A stretch of 64,000 nucleotides of DNA from Paraburkholderia sp. BCC1884 (GTDB lineage: Bacteria > Pseudomonadota > Gammaproteobacteria > Burkholderiales > Burkholderiaceae), in the NCBI RefSeq assembly GCF_900996225.1, contig NZ_CAAJGL010000068.1:1550001-1614000 (forward strand). Reading direction: 5' to 3'. The notes beneath the pieces were generated by a model. That model had not been told where the DNA came from, searched no databases, and saw nothing but the letters and a program-made list of their open reading frames with translations. The translations under genes were made by a program, and so were the position numbers. Shown in pieces: positions 26,850-35,384 of the stretch (its first letter is position 1; every line of letters begins with the position of its first letter).

Positions 26850-28175
26850 TCAGGGTTCGTGGCTGCGCAGCCGGTGATACCAGTTCATCAACGGCGTGGC
26901 CGAGACGCCGTGAATCACGACTGACGCTGCGATCACCGCGAGCGTCAGCGGCACGAGCGGCGCGACGTCGGCGGCCTTGCCTTGTTCGAGCGCGTAGGCA
27001 AGGTAGTAGAACGAGCCGATGCCGCGTATGCCGAACCAGCTCATCAGGCGCCGCTGGGTCGGCGTGGCGCTCGATCCGAGCAGGGACAACTCCACCGACA
27101 CCGGTCGCACGATCACGAACAGCGCGGCGGTCAGGGCCACGGTCTGCCAGGTGAAAAGCGGCGCGTGCAGGGTGGCGAGCACATTGCCGACCATCGCCAT
27201 CACCGCGACTTCGGCGATGCGTTCGAGTTCGATGGTGAAGCCGAGCACCGACTCCGTCATGTAAGCGTGCGCTTTGCTCGGGTCCGCGGCCGTCGCCTCG
27301 ACGTCTTCCGAATCCACCGTGCCGATGGCCTGACGCGGCGAGACGCTGCCGCTCGCGCGATGCTCGACGCGCCGCATCGCGACGCCCGCAGCAAACACGG
27401 CCAGAAAGCCATACGTGTGAGCGAGTTGTGCAGCGCCGAACGACAACTCGATCAAGCCCAGCGCGAAGAAACCCTCAAGCCCGAGCGCCTGCGCGTGGCG
27501 TGTGCGCAGCCACGCCACCGCATGCGTGGTGGCCCAGCCGAGCAGGCCGCCAATCGCGATTCCGCCCGCCACGCCCCACACGATGCTGCCGGCCAGCGCG
27601 AAGTTGAACAAGGCGCCTGCCTGAGCGGCGGGTGTGGCGCAGAGCGCGAGGCCTAGCACCGCAAACGGTAGGGCGATGCCGTCGTTCAAGCCGCCTTCAC
27701 CCGATAGCGCGAAGCGCAACAGGTCATGGTCGCCGGCGCTGTGCACCTGGACGTCGTGGGCCAGCACGGGATCGGTGGGCGCCAGGATCGCGGCGAGCAG
27801 CAAGGCCGGTCCCCAGCCGAGATGCAGGACGTACACACCGAACAGCGTCAGCAGCGGAATGGTGGCCAGCATCGCGAGAAAGCCGAGGCGCAGCGGCACG
27901 GTCCACAGTTTTTCGAGGACGCCGAGCCGCAATCGCAGGCCGATGGCGAACAGCGAGACGAGCAGCGCGACCTCGGTGATCGTGCGCAGAATGTGCGCGT
28001 CGGCCACCATGTCGAGCCGCAACAGGTCGATGCCGGGCAGACCGAGCAGGTAGCCGATGGCGAGGTAGAACATGGCTGCGCTGACGGGCAGCCGCCGCAG
28101 TGTCGTGGCCGCTATGCCCATGAAAACGAGCACCGCGCCGACGATGAGAAACCACAATGTTTCGTGCATGAGCAT
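26850..28175 (-). CDS. CPA1-type cation:proton antiporter
   Basis: The 441-residue protein is predicted to have about 11-13 membrane helices and the CPA family pattern ATDPVLAHDVQ (the ion-binding region between helices) with GEGGLNDGIALPFAVLGLAL further on, both typical of Na+/H+ exchangers. It probably exchanges Na+ or K+ for H+ in the inner membrane. The upstream start (28175, ATG with a second ATG two codons later) has no strong ribosome-binding site. The next gene upstream on the same strand is 73 bp away. Confidence 0.85.
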   Translation of the reverse strand: MLMHETLWFLIVGAVLVFMGIAATTLRRLPVSAAMFYLAIGYLLGLPGIDLLRLDMVADAHILRTITEVALLVSLFAIGLRLRLGVLEKLWTVPLRLGFLAMLATIPLLTLFGVYVLHLGWGPALLLAAILAPTDPVLAHDVQVHSAGDHDLLRFALSGEGGLNDGIALPFAVLGLALCATPAAQAGALFNFALAGSIVWGVAGGIAIGGLLGWATTHAVAWLRTRHAQALGLEGFFALGLIELSFGAAQLAHTYGFLAVFAAGVAMRRVEHRASGSVSPRQAIGTVDSEDVEATAADPSKAHAYMTESVLGFTIELERIAEVAVMAMVGNVLATLHAPLFTWQTVALTAALFVIVRPVSVELSLLGSSATPTQRRLMSWFGIRGIGSFYYLAYALEQGKAADVAPLVPLTLAVIAASVVIHGVSATPLMNWYHRLRSHEP

Positions 28176-28247
28176 CCGGTAATGGCCAGCAGGGCATCCG
28201 ACCCATGCGTGACCGGTTGAAGATGAACGCCAGACCGGCGCGCTGCC

Positions 28248-28658
28248 TCAGGGCGCGCGTCCGAATGCTTCGCGCAATTTGCGTTTGGCCTGCTGCAAAG
28301 TATCACGACGCGTCTTAGGCAGATTTTTACCGGCGCGGTTGATGTAGAAGTTCAGCATCGACATGGCCGATTGGAACGGCGTGCCTTTACGCCGACGACT
28401 CTTCATCGAAGACTGTTTGAGCGATTTCGCAATCGTCTCCGCGCTGCCGGTTTTGAAAATGTCGTGTTCGATATCCATCGCGTCGCTGGTTTCCATCACG
28501 TGATGCGACCACTTCCGCGAGCGCTTCGCCGCGCTACCAGAAGTGTTTTTTGCGCGATGTGCTGCGTGCGCTTGCGCATGACGCTGGCGGGGCGGTCGGC
28601 CCGACTTGCCTCGCGCAACCGGACGTCGGGATCGGCTAGTGGACTTGCTGGCGGCCAT
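28248..28658 (-). CDS. DUF3175 domain protein
   Basis: The 136-residue protein has a Lys/Arg/Ser/His-rich N-terminus and a conserved C-terminal core: KWSHHVMETSDAMDIEHDIF, then RRRKGTPFQSAMSMLNFYINRAGKNL. That core matches the DUF3175 family, which is of unknown function and common near stress genes in Burkholderia and relatives. The very basic N-terminal half suggests nucleic-acid contact. The start at 28658 follows GGGAGGCA; a longer frame runs into the terminator at 28711-28759. Confidence 0.8.
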   Translation of the reverse strand: MAASKSTSRSRRPVARGKSGRPPRQRHAQAHAAHRAKNTSGSAAKRSRKWSHHVMETSDAMDIEHDIFKTGSAETIAKSLKQSSMKSRRRKGTPFQSAMSMLNFYINRAGKNLPKTRRDTLQQAKRKLREAFGRAP

Positions 28659-28710
28659 GATCGTGCCTCCCATGTCGATAGTCAGGAATACGCCGACGGA
28701 GCGTCGGCTC

Positions 28711-28759
28711 AAAAACAACGCGCCGGCTGCCACCTTCGCGGCTAGCCGGCGCGTTGTTT
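28711..28759 (-). terminator. rho-independent terminator of the PRC-barrel gene
   Basis: A perfect 15-bp stem (28713-28727 with 28745-28759) and a 17-nt loop end in TTTTT on the minus strand, 11 bp after the stop codon of the PRC-barrel gene. A second hairpin, GCCGACG-GAG-CGTCGGC, lies just beyond at about 28692-28708. Confidence 0.85.
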
Positions 28760-28770
28760 CCGGTCGCGGA

Positions 28771-29298
28771 TTAGAGCTTCAGTCCGCCGGCTTCGGGCGC
28801 ATCGGAAGATCCTGCCGGAATGTCGCCGACGCCTACGTCATCGCGACGATCATACCGATCGCGGCCCCAGTACGGTTCGCTGCCGTAGTACTGATGCACG
28901 GAGGTCGCCCAAGTCTGGTCCGCCATCGAGGGCCAATGATCCTTGTCGAATCCGGGCGCGTTTTTCACGTGCTCCGCAGTCATGTTCAACACGAAGCACT
29001 TTTGCTGCGTGTCGAGCGTCAGCGCATGCCAGGGAATGGCAAGCAGCTTGTCGCCGATGCCGAGAAAGCCACCGCTCGACAGCACGGCATAGGCAACGCG
29101 TCCAGAGCCGACGTCGAGCATGATGTCCTTGATCTTGCCGATGTCCTCGCCGTCGCTGCTGTACACCTTATTGCCGTCGAGGGTGGCCGCCGCCATCACG
29201 TCCGGCCCGGGACCTTCCGCCGTTGCACCGCCCTTGCCGACGATGGTCGCGCCCTGGTCCGTGCGCATAGTGCCTTGCGTCTGTGTCTGGTTGAGCAT
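28771..29298 (-). CDS. PRC-barrel domain protein
   Basis: The 175-residue protein has a PRC-barrel core (about residues 35-115), seen in LDGNKVYSSDGEDIGKIKDI, GSGRVAYAVLSSGGFLGIGD and LLAIPWHALTLD. The C-terminal tail is acidic and Tyr-rich, and the N-terminus is Gln/Thr/Gly-rich. Bacterial PRC-barrel proteins often act as stress-inducible soluble proteins of unknown role. It ends in a strong terminator. A GAGGAG ribosome-binding site precedes the ATG at 29298. Confidence 0.85.
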   Translation of the reverse strand: MLNQTQTQGTMRTDQGATIVGKGGATAEGPGPDVMAAATLDGNKVYSSDGEDIGKIKDIMLDVGSGRVAYAVLSSGGFLGIGDKLLAIPWHALTLDTQQKCFVLNMTAEHVKNAPGFDKDHWPSMADQTWATSVHQYYGSEPYWGRDRYDRRDDVGVGDIPAGSSDAPEAGGLKL

Positions 29299-29619
29299 GA
29301 TGTGACTCCTCTACAGGTTGGGTGTGCCTATGGCTCAGCAACCGGCGTTCCTTCAGGATCGACGGGTTGGTGGGCCGCCAGGCTCGCGTCGATCGATGGC
29401 GGCCACGTAAAAGGCTGCGGAAGCTTGAAATTATTTCGTCCCGTCGCGCCCAGGTTTTTTAAACGCGAGGTTCCCAAGCTCGCGTTACGGGGTTCCGATC
29501 TATCCAGTGCGGCATAGCGCTTGCTGAACCATGGACAACAGCGCGATCCACTGCCGTGCGGTAGGCAGCTTTGAAACGACGCCGCTCGGCACGCTGTCCA
29601 TTTACCCAGGGAGACTTCA
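29299..29619. other. 321-bp divergent intergenic region
   Basis: The region separates the PRC-barrel gene and a small secreted protein, both reading outward. It must hold both promoters, but I identify no clear operator. An AGGGAGA ribosome-binding site lies before the gene at 29620. Confidence 0.4.
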
Positions 29620-29916
29620 ATGAAACATTCAAAGGCATTGCTGGTATCGGCACTTCTCGCCATGTCGGGCGCGGCGTTCGCGCAAGCGGGCGGTGGCAAT
29701 GGTAATGGCGGCAACGGCGGTACCGGCGGCTCGGGCAACGCGCACGGCGCGGCGACCGCGGCGCCGACCACGGGCGGCGCGTCTGCTTCCGGCGCGATGA
29801 GTTCGGGCTCGATGAAAATGAATCACTCGAAATCGAAAACAAAAACGAAGAAGCCCATGACGGACTCGACCAACATGCCGGGTGCCGATGCAAGCAGCGA
29901 TACCAAAGGACAGTAA
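29620..29916 (+). CDS. small exported Gly/Ser-rich protein
   Basis: The 98-residue protein has a signal peptide (MKHSKALLVSALLAMSG, cut after AFA). A Gly/Asn-rich stretch (GGGNGNGGNGGTGGSGN) is followed by an Ala/Ser-rich segment and a Lys-rich, Met-containing tail (KMNHSKSKTKTKK). It looks like a small periplasmic or secreted protein. I recognise no domain. It is flanked by the PRC-barrel and topoisomerase IB genes in the stress-gene group. Confidence 0.7.
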   Translation: MKHSKALLVSALLAMSGAAFAQAGGGNGNGGNGGTGGSGNAHGAATAAPTTGGASASGAMSSGSMKMNHSKSKTKTKKPMTDSTNMPGADASSDTKGQ

Positions 29917-30004
29917 TCACAGTTGATGCCGTCGCTGACAACAATCGTTGAAACTGCGCGCCCGATACGGGCGCGCAATCATGTCAACTGGCTGGCCGGC
30001 GAAT

Positions 30005-31288
30005 TCAGCGCATTGCCTGCTTGGCTTCACTCGGCTTTGCCGCACGTCGCAGGCCTTTCGTACCTGCTTTTGATTCGACCTTGGCAGCAGCCTCTTTACG
30101 CACAACGCGTGACTTCTTGAGCAGGCTCGCAATCGATCCGTCGATACTCTGGGTCACCGCCGATTCGCGCACCTTGCGACCCTTCGCGCCCGCCTGGCGC
30201 GCGAGTTTCGCCGCGCGCTTTTCCGCGTGTGCCAGCAGGGCGGCGAACGCGACTTCGTCGACTCTCAATCCGCGGCGCGACTGGCCGGGTGGCAGAGTCT
30301 GCAACTCGTCCGCTTCAAACGCGCTGATTACCGCAGGGTGAATGTAGCAGCGTCGGCATACCGCAGGCGTGTTGCGCAGCAGCGCGGCCACGTCCTTCAC
30401 AGTCGCAACGATATGGTGACGCGCTTCTGCCGCGCTATTGCATATCAAGCGTCGCAGCGCGGCCAGCGCGTAGACGCTACCGGCCCAGGTTCGATAGTCC
30501 TTGGCTGTGAAGTCCGCATCGCTCGCGCGTCGCAGGTAGTCGTTGATGTCAGCCGAACCGACGGTGTGACGCACGCCGTCGTCGTCGAGATACTGGAACA
30601 GATCGTGGCCCGGCAGTTCGGCGCATCGCCGTACGATGCGCTTGATACGCGGATTGTCCACGGTGACGTCGTGATCGATGCCGCTCTTGCCGCGAAATTT
30701 GAAGCGCAGTTGACCGGCTTCGATTTTCACGTGCTTCTTGCGCAGTGTCGTGAGTCCATACGACTGGTTGTCGCGCGCATATTCCACGCTGCCGATACGC
30801 ACGAGTGTGGTATCGAGCAACTGCACGATCGCCGCAATCACTTTGTCGCCCGGCATACCGGGAAGTTTCAGATCGCGTGCCACCCGCGCGCGAATCTTCG
30901 GCAGTGCGCGACCGAACTCGGCCATGCGCTCGTATTTGTCCGCGTCGCGTGTTTCGCGCCAGCGAGCGTGATAGCGGTACTGCTTGCGGCCGCGCGCGTC
31001 GCGACCGGTGGCCTGGATATGGCCGCGCGCATCGGGACAAATCCACACGTCTTCGTAAGCGGGCGGAACGGCGAGCGCGTTGATACGTTTGATCTCGTCT
31101 TCGTCGTCGATGCGCTTACCCGCGACGTCGAAGTACGCGAAGCCGGTCTTGTCACGTTTGCGCGTGTAACCGGGTTGGGTGTCGTCGGCATGCCGCAGAC
31201 CGGGCGGCATCGCAACGGGCACGGATTGCTTCGCGTCGTCGTCGGCGCGCTCGGGGCTGCGGGGTGTCGAAGCGGAAGTAGTGGGCAT
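30005..31288 (-). CDS. type IB DNA topoisomerase (poxvirus-like)
   Basis: The 427-residue protein matches bacterial topoisomerase IB. The N-terminal DNA-binding region includes ALAVPPAYEDVWICPDARGH and KQYRYHARWRETRD. The catalytic region shows ARDNQSYGLTTLRKKHV, FTAKDYRTWAGSVYAL and the nucleophilic tyrosine Y315 in CRRCYIHPAVISAF. The enzyme relaxes supercoils through a 3'-phosphotyrosine link and needs no ATP. The C-terminal tail is Lys/Arg/Ala-rich. In Burkholderiaceae such genes occur beside stress genes, as here. The ATG at 31288 has no obvious alternative. Confidence 0.88.
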   Translation of the reverse strand: MPTTSASTPRSPERADDDAKQSVPVAMPPGLRHADDTQPGYTRKRDKTGFAYFDVAGKRIDDEDEIKRINALAVPPAYEDVWICPDARGHIQATGRDARGRKQYRYHARWRETRDADKYERMAEFGRALPKIRARVARDLKLPGMPGDKVIAAIVQLLDTTLVRIGSVEYARDNQSYGLTTLRKKHVKIEAGQLRFKFRGKSGIDHDVTVDNPRIKRIVRRCAELPGHDLFQYLDDDGVRHTVGSADINDYLRRASDADFTAKDYRTWAGSVYALAALRRLICNSAAEARHHIVATVKDVAALLRNTPAVCRRCYIHPAVISAFEADELQTLPPGQSRRGLRVDEVAFAALLAHAEKRAAKLARQAGAKGRKVRESAVTQSIDGSIASLLKKSRVVRKEAAAKVESKAGTKGLRRAAKPSEAKQAMR

Positions 31289-31446
31289 CGTCGCAAGTAG
31301 AAATTTCAGGCGTGAGGCGCGTCTTGCACCGGTGTCTGTTCACAAGCAAAGCCGATGCCTACCGCGCGTGTTGCACTGCGTCGAGCGTGAGCGGAACAGT
31401 CCTTGCGAACCTTGGAACACATCCGCACATCACCAAGGAGAGCGCA

Positions 31447-31791
31447 ATGAGCAGCACACTGAACCCCGATGACGAGCCGCAACAGGTCGTCAAGCAAACC
31501 GCCGGTACGACTGGCACGCTCGGTCCGAGCGATTCGTCGGACAGCGGCAGCGATATGGCCGGCGCCAAACGCCATGAGTTCGATATCGATAGTGAACTCG
31601 ATAATCACGCGCTCGAAACCGGCGCCGCTGAATTGGCCAGCGATACGGATCGTGCCGGCACGGGTGAGCGTGCCGCCGCCGACGGAGACTCGACCTTGAC
31701 GCCCGACGCGGACATCGAACCGGATCGCTTCATCGACCCGTTGGCGCCAAGCGATGACGACGGCCTCGACGACGATCCGCACGGCCTGTGA
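31447..31791 (+). CDS. small acidic protein of unknown function
   Basis: The 114-residue protein is strongly acidic and lacks cysteine. It begins MSSTLNPDDEPQQVVKQTAG and ends in an Asp-rich tail (SDDDGLDDDPHGL). No signal peptide or membrane helix is seen and I recognise no domain; the composition suggests an intrinsically disordered cytoplasmic protein. An AAGGAGAGC ribosome-binding site precedes the ATG at 31447, and the same AAGGAGAGC occurs before the next gene. Confidence 0.7.
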   Translation: MSSTLNPDDEPQQVVKQTAGTTGTLGPSDSSDSGSDMAGAKRHEFDIDSELDNHALETGAAELASDTDRAGTGERAAADGDSTLTPDADIEPDRFIDPLAPSDDDGLDDDPHGL

Positions 31792-31919
31792 TCGGACACT
31801 GGCAGCCCTTGGCCGGCGCGCGCCAGGCACGGGCACGGCTATTGCTGAACGAGGCTTATATCGAGAGGCTGCGGCGCTACGCGCCAAGCCTCACGCACTA
31901 ATGTGAAGGAGAGCACCTC

Positions 31920-32471
31920 ATGGCTGGCAATCTGAATGGATACAAGGTCGCGGTATTGGCCGTCGACGGTTTCGAGCAGGCCGAACTGGTCGAGCCAAAA
32001 CGCGCGCTCGCCGAAGCCGGCGCCACCGTCCATGTGATCTCTGCAAAGCCCGGCAAGATCCAGGGCTTCAAACACGTCGACAAGGGCGACGCGGTCGAAG
32101 TCGATACGACCTTCGACAAGGCGAGCGTCGACGACTACGACGCAGTGGTTTTGCCCGGTGGCGTGGTGAACGGCGATGCGATTCGTGTGTTGCCGCAGGC
32201 GCAAGCCTTCGTCAAAGCCGCCGACGTCGCGAAGAAGCCGATCGCGGTGATCTGTCACGGCACCTGGCTGCCCGTGTCGGCGGGCATCATCAAGGGACGC
32301 ACCGTGACGAGTTGGCCCAGCCTGCAAGACGATATTCGCAACGCGGGCGGCACGTGGGTGGACCAGGAAGTCGTGGAGGACGGCAATCTGATCAGCAGCC
32401 GCAAACCCGACGATCTGCCCGCTTTCAACAAAACGCTGATCGCTCAACTGTCCAAACGCAAGGCAGCGTGA
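31920..32471 (+). CDS. DJ-1/PfpI family protein (type 1 glutamine amidotransferase-like)
   Basis: The 183-residue protein has the PfpI fold with the nucleophile elbow cysteine C112 in IAVICHGTWLPVSAG and the acidic residue of VDGFEQAELVEPK. DJ-1/PfpI family proteins act as deglycases, proteases or chaperones under stress. The strand PVSAGIIKGRTVTSWPSLQDD and the C-terminal QLSKRKAA segment are typical. The gene follows the acidic protein and precedes a DUF4142 gene on the same strand, in a likely stress transcript. The start follows AAGGAG. Confidence 0.88.
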   Translation: MAGNLNGYKVAVLAVDGFEQAELVEPKRALAEAGATVHVISAKPGKIQGFKHVDKGDAVEVDTTFDKASVDDYDAVVLPGGVVNGDAIRVLPQAQAFVKAADVAKKPIAVICHGTWLPVSAGIIKGRTVTSWPSLQDDIRNAGGTWVDQEVVEDGNLISSRKPDDLPAFNKTLIAQLSKRKAA

Positions 32472-32502
32472 GCGTCGCTTGCGTCGACCAGGGAGAAAAT
32501 GC

Positions 32503-33066
32503 ATGAAACTCCGGTATTCCCTACAAGTGGTGACGATCGCGCTCGGCATGAGCGTGGCGTCGATCGGCGCGGTCCACGCGCAAGCCAGCGACGCACCCGC
32601 GAGCGATGCGCCGGTCAGTGGCACCAAGCTTTCGCCGGCTGACCAGCAATTCGTGCAGGACGCGTCGCAGTCCGATGCCACGGAAATCGCGGCCAGCAAG
32701 ATCGCGCTGAAAAATTCGAGCGACCCGCATGTGAAGAAATTCGCGCAGCAGATGATCGTCGACCATACGAAGCTCTCGCATGGGATGGCGGCGCTCGTGG
32801 CGAAGAAGGGCTTCAGTACGACGCCGTCGGCGGATTCGGCGCTGGTTGGCAAGTTGCAGTCGCTCAAGGGCAAAGAGTTCGATCAGGCCTACGTCGAGCA
32901 GGTCGGACTCGAGGCGCATCAGCGCGCCGTCGATCTGTTCACGCAGGAGAGTCAGAGCGGCACCGACGCGCAGCTGAAGGCGGCCGCCGCCCACGCGCTG
33001 CCCACCATCAAACATCACCTCGCGATGGCTCAGCAACTCGCCGGCGCCATGAAGGGTTCGTCATGA
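32503..33066 (+). CDS. exported DUF4142 protein
   Basis: The 187-residue protein has a signal peptide (MKLRYSLQVVTIALGMSVAS, cut near VHAQA) and a DUF4142 four-helix domain (about residues 45-180): LSPADQQFVQDASQSDATEI, KKFAQQMIVDHTKLSHGM and LPTIKHHLAMAQQLAG. It is a predicted periplasmic, ferritin-like or bundled helical protein of unknown role, frequently induced by stress. It overlaps the start region of the DUF1488 gene (ATGA). Confidence 0.85.
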   Translation: MKLRYSLQVVTIALGMSVASIGAVHAQASDAPASDAPVSGTKLSPADQQFVQDASQSDATEIAASKIALKNSSDPHVKKFAQQMIVDHTKLSHGMAALVAKKGFSTTPSADSALVGKLQSLKGKEFDQAYVEQVGLEAHQRAVDLFTQESQSGTDAQLKAAAAHALPTIKHHLAMAQQLAGAMKGSS

Positions 33067-33104
33067 ACGCGATCCTGCCGCGGCCGGCCTATGAGGATTC
33101 TCTT

Positions 33105-33407
33105 ATGCAGATCACCTTTTCCGACGACAAGCCGGCTTTCGACGGCGCGAATCTGATCGTTCGCTTTATGGCGCGAGTGGAGGGCGAAGCGGTGGTGTGT
33201 GCCATTACGGCTGAAGCCCTGGAAGATCATTTCGGCGCGGAATCAGCGCTGGAGGCGACCCTCATGGCTGCCTTCGACAAAGGTCGCAATCGCATCCGCT
33301 CAGTGTGCGCCGAAGCGCTCGACCAGAATCATGGCGAAGGCGTAGTGTTGCATAGCGGACTGTTCAGAGTGGAAGGCATGGAACCGGATCGCGGCGCCAC
33401 GGCGTAG
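33105..33407 (+). CDS. DUF1488 domain protein
   Basis: The 100-residue protein matches DUF1488 in QITFSDDKPAFDGANLIVRFM, followed by ALEDHFGAESALEATLMAAFDKGRNRIRSV. This is a small beta/alpha family of unknown function found near envelope-stress genes. The start is uncertain: an in-frame ATG at 33063 overlaps the previous stop codon by four bases (ATGA) and would add 14 residues, whereas the ATG at 33105 has a good GAGGA ribosome-binding site. Confidence 0.75.
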   Translation: MQITFSDDKPAFDGANLIVRFMARVEGEAVVCAITAEALEDHFGAESALEATLMAAFDKGRNRIRSVCAEALDQNHGEGVVLHSGLFRVEGMEPDRGATA

Positions 33408-33500
33408 GTAAGACGGGCGCCGACGCTCGCGCCGCATCCGCTGCGGGCACGCGACGCACGCCCGGTCCGCATACGCTAATCAACGATGCAAGGAGGCCTC

Positions 33501-34082
33501 ATGTCACTCATCGTCGCAGCACGTTTTACGACTTTTCCCGCCGCCGAAGACGCGGCGCAAAAACTCTTCAACGCAGGTTTCGTCGAAGAAGACGTCACGC
33601 TGTTTTTTGTGAATCCGCGCGGCCAGCATGCGCGTTATCCCATCGGCGGCGACAGGGATACCGACCCGGCGGCGCGTGGCGCGCCGAAAGGCGCGGGCAT
33701 GGGCGTGACCATTGGTGCCGTGCTGGGTGCGGTGGTGGGCGTCGGGATTTTCGCGGCCTTCTCGGCACCGATCATCGTGTCGCTGATCGCGGCCGGCGTA
33801 GGGGCGTATGTCGGATCGCTGGTCGGCGCCATGGCTCGTACCCGCGAAGGCGGTCAGGCGGGGCAACGATCGCCGCTTCATGAAGAGACCCGCGATTCCG
33901 GCGTGCTGGTCGCGGTGCATGTCTCGCCCGACAATCAGTTCGACGCCGCGCGCGTGTTACGCGAAGCCGGTGGCGTGGCGATCGAGCGCGCGAGCGGCCG
34001 CTGGCAGCAGGGGCGTTGGGCGGACTTCGATCCGCTCAAGACGCCGGTACCGTTGAACGAGTTCAGCGAGCATCGCGCCTGA
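33501..34082 (+). CDS. general-stress-like protein with glycine-rich membrane segment
   Basis: The 193-residue protein has an N-terminal soluble part beginning SLIVAARFTTFPAAEDAA with a DVTLFFVNPRG strand. A central Gly/Ala-rich region, GVTIGAVLGAVVGVGIFAAF and SLIAAGVGAYVGSLVGAM, likely forms two membrane helices. The C-terminal soluble part includes GVLVAVHVSPDNQFDAARVL. It resembles the glycine-zipper general-stress membrane proteins. AAGGAGG precedes the ATG at 33501. A strong terminator follows. Confidence 0.75.
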   Translation: MSLIVAARFTTFPAAEDAAQKLFNAGFVEEDVTLFFVNPRGQHARYPIGGDRDTDPAARGAPKGAGMGVTIGAVLGAVVGVGIFAAFSAPIIVSLIAAGVGAYVGSLVGAMARTREGGQAGQRSPLHEETRDSGVLVAVHVSPDNQFDAARVLREAGGVAIERASGRWQQGRWADFDPLKTPVPLNEFSEHRA

Positions 34083-34121
34083 GATTGCGCCCGGCCAGGT
34101 GACTGAAGAGCTGGACAACAG

Positions 34122-34152
34122 AACGGCCCGATCTGCATCGGGCCGTTTTTTT
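34122..34152 (+). terminator. rho-independent terminator
   Basis: AACGGCCCGAT (34122-34132), a four-base loop, its perfect complement (34137-34147) and a run of T's follow the gene ending at 34082. This ends the stress-gene transcript. Confidence 0.92.
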
Positions 34153-34189
34153 AATGCTCTGCGTAAGTAGGTACGAAGTGAGGTTAAGC

Positions 34190-34432
34190 CTAAACCCAGA
34201 TCTGCGACGCACCGTGTTGCGGTTCGACGCCGCGATGGTCCGCGCTTTCGTCGCGAGTCGGCTCGCACGCGGCGGGTACGAGACCGTCATGGGCTGCGCC
34301 GCAAGTGGTGCCTGTCTCGTGCATGGTCGCTGACTCAACGCCGTGATGCATCATATGTTCGCGAATCTGCAGCACGGCGGCTGACGTCACGATCGCGATA
34401 GCTACCAGATACTCCGCTCGCCTGATTTTCAT
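34190..34432 (-). CDS. small His/Cys-containing single-helix protein
   Basis: The 80-residue product has one hydrophobic segment near the N-terminus (YLVAIAIVTSAAVLQIREH), which could be a signal anchor, and a tail with MMHHGVESATMHETGTTCG and two cysteines. I recognise no family. AGGGAGCC precedes the ATG at 34432 on the minus strand. The small, His-rich composition could suit metal binding; that is speculation. Confidence 0.5.
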   Translation of the reverse strand: MKIRRAEYLVAIAIVTSAAVLQIREHMMHHGVESATMHETGTTCGAAHDGLVPAACEPTRDESADHRGVEPQHGASQIWV

Positions 34433-34771
34433 GTAAGGCTCCCTGTCGTTTTTGCCTGCCCGTTGTTCTCGATTCGTCGGCACTGAATGCCTGGGCGGGA
34501 TAGATTAAGCAACCCCCGTGCCATCGCTCGGAGCCCCCGTCGTGCGGGCGTTCCAGCCGCTCACGGAGGTGGCGATGCGGGCAACATTTACGTGTTCCGG
34601 CAAGATTGCCAGGCTTCGATCACGCACTGCGCAAGGCCTCTCTCGTGAGACCGGCCAGGCACGCATCATGCGAATCAATCGATGAACCCCGTCGCGCGAA
34701 ACATGCGATATGTGGCACACGTCACGAGGCGCGCGCGACGGATCATCGTCAACGAAACCCGGAGGTATTGA
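34433..34771. other. 339-bp divergent intergenic region
   Basis: The region contains the promoters of the small protein (minus) and the PA2169-type gene (plus). I see no clear operator. Confidence 0.4.
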
Positions 34772-35224
34772 ATGGCTACGAACGTTGTTTCCGTGCTGAA
34801 CGATCTGGTCGAAACGTCGAAGGATGGCGAGAAGGGCTTTCGCAAGGCAGCTGAAGATGCCCACGACGCGCAACTGAAAACGCTGTTCCTCTCGCGTGCC
34901 GAAGACTGCACGCGCGGCGCACGTGAGCTGCAGGATGTGGTTCAAGGTCTTGGCGGCAAACCCGAAACGGGCGGCAGCATGAGCGGCGCCCTGCATCGCG
35001 GGTGGGTCGACGTGAAGTCGGCCGTGACCGACCGCAGCGACCACGACATTCTGGCCGAGTGTGAGAAGGGCGAAGACGTCGCCAAGAAGCGCTATCACGA
35101 CGCGCTCGAAAAGGAATTGCCGGTGGACGTGCGAGCCGTTGTCGAACGCCAGTATCAGGGCGTGCTGCAAAACCATGACCGCGTGCGCGATCTGCGCGAT
35201 CAGTATGCGGCGACTCGTCGGTAA
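34772..35224 (+). CDS. PA2169 family four-helix-bundle protein (DUF2383)
   Basis: The 150-residue protein fits the PA2169/DUF2383 four-helix bundle: TNVVSVLNDLVETSKDGEKG, FLSRAEDCTRGARELQDVV, and the DILAECEKGEDVAKKRY helix. The family is ferritin-like and of unknown role, often expressed in stress or stationary phase. A GGAGGT ribosome-binding site lies before the ATG at 34772. It is followed by a strong terminator. Confidence 0.85.
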   Translation: MATNVVSVLNDLVETSKDGEKGFRKAAEDAHDAQLKTLFLSRAEDCTRGARELQDVVQGLGGKPETGGSMSGALHRGWVDVKSAVTDRSDHDILAECEKGEDVAKKRYHDALEKELPVDVRAVVERQYQGVLQNHDRVRDLRDQYAATRR

Positions 35225-35273
35225 TTGAGTAGTTCGGTCGACGCTCTACGGAGCGTCGGCCAGCCACCGCAAA

Positions 35274-35307
35274 GAAAAAGCCGCTCGCGTTTGCGAGCGG
35301 CTTTTTT
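35274..35307 (+). terminator. rho-independent terminator of the PA2169-type gene
   Basis: AGCCGCTCGC-GTTT-GCGAGCGGCT with a T-run and matching upstream A-run forms a strong bidirectional-looking stem. A further hairpin, CGACGCTC-TACG-GAGCGTCG (35239-35258), precedes it. Confidence 0.9.
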
Positions 35308-35336
35308 GTACGCGACTTCAACGGCATCCAGATATG

Positions 35337-35359
35337 AAAACGCCGGCACGAGGCCGGCG
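35337..35359 (-). terminator. rho-independent terminator of the BON gene
   Basis: On the minus strand, CGCCGGC-CTCGT-GCCGGCG is followed by TTTT. It lies 25 bp beyond the BON-domain stop codon. Confidence 0.85.
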
Positions 35360-35384
35360 CACTTCAACCCACTATCGCGCGATG

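Noticed and set aside
31393-31406. A GG-N10-GC arrangement (GGAACAGTCCTTGC) upstream of the acidic-protein gene, resembling a sigma-54 promoter
   Set aside because: Only about 8 of 12 consensus positions match and such spacing is common by chance in GC-rich DNA, so it is not called.
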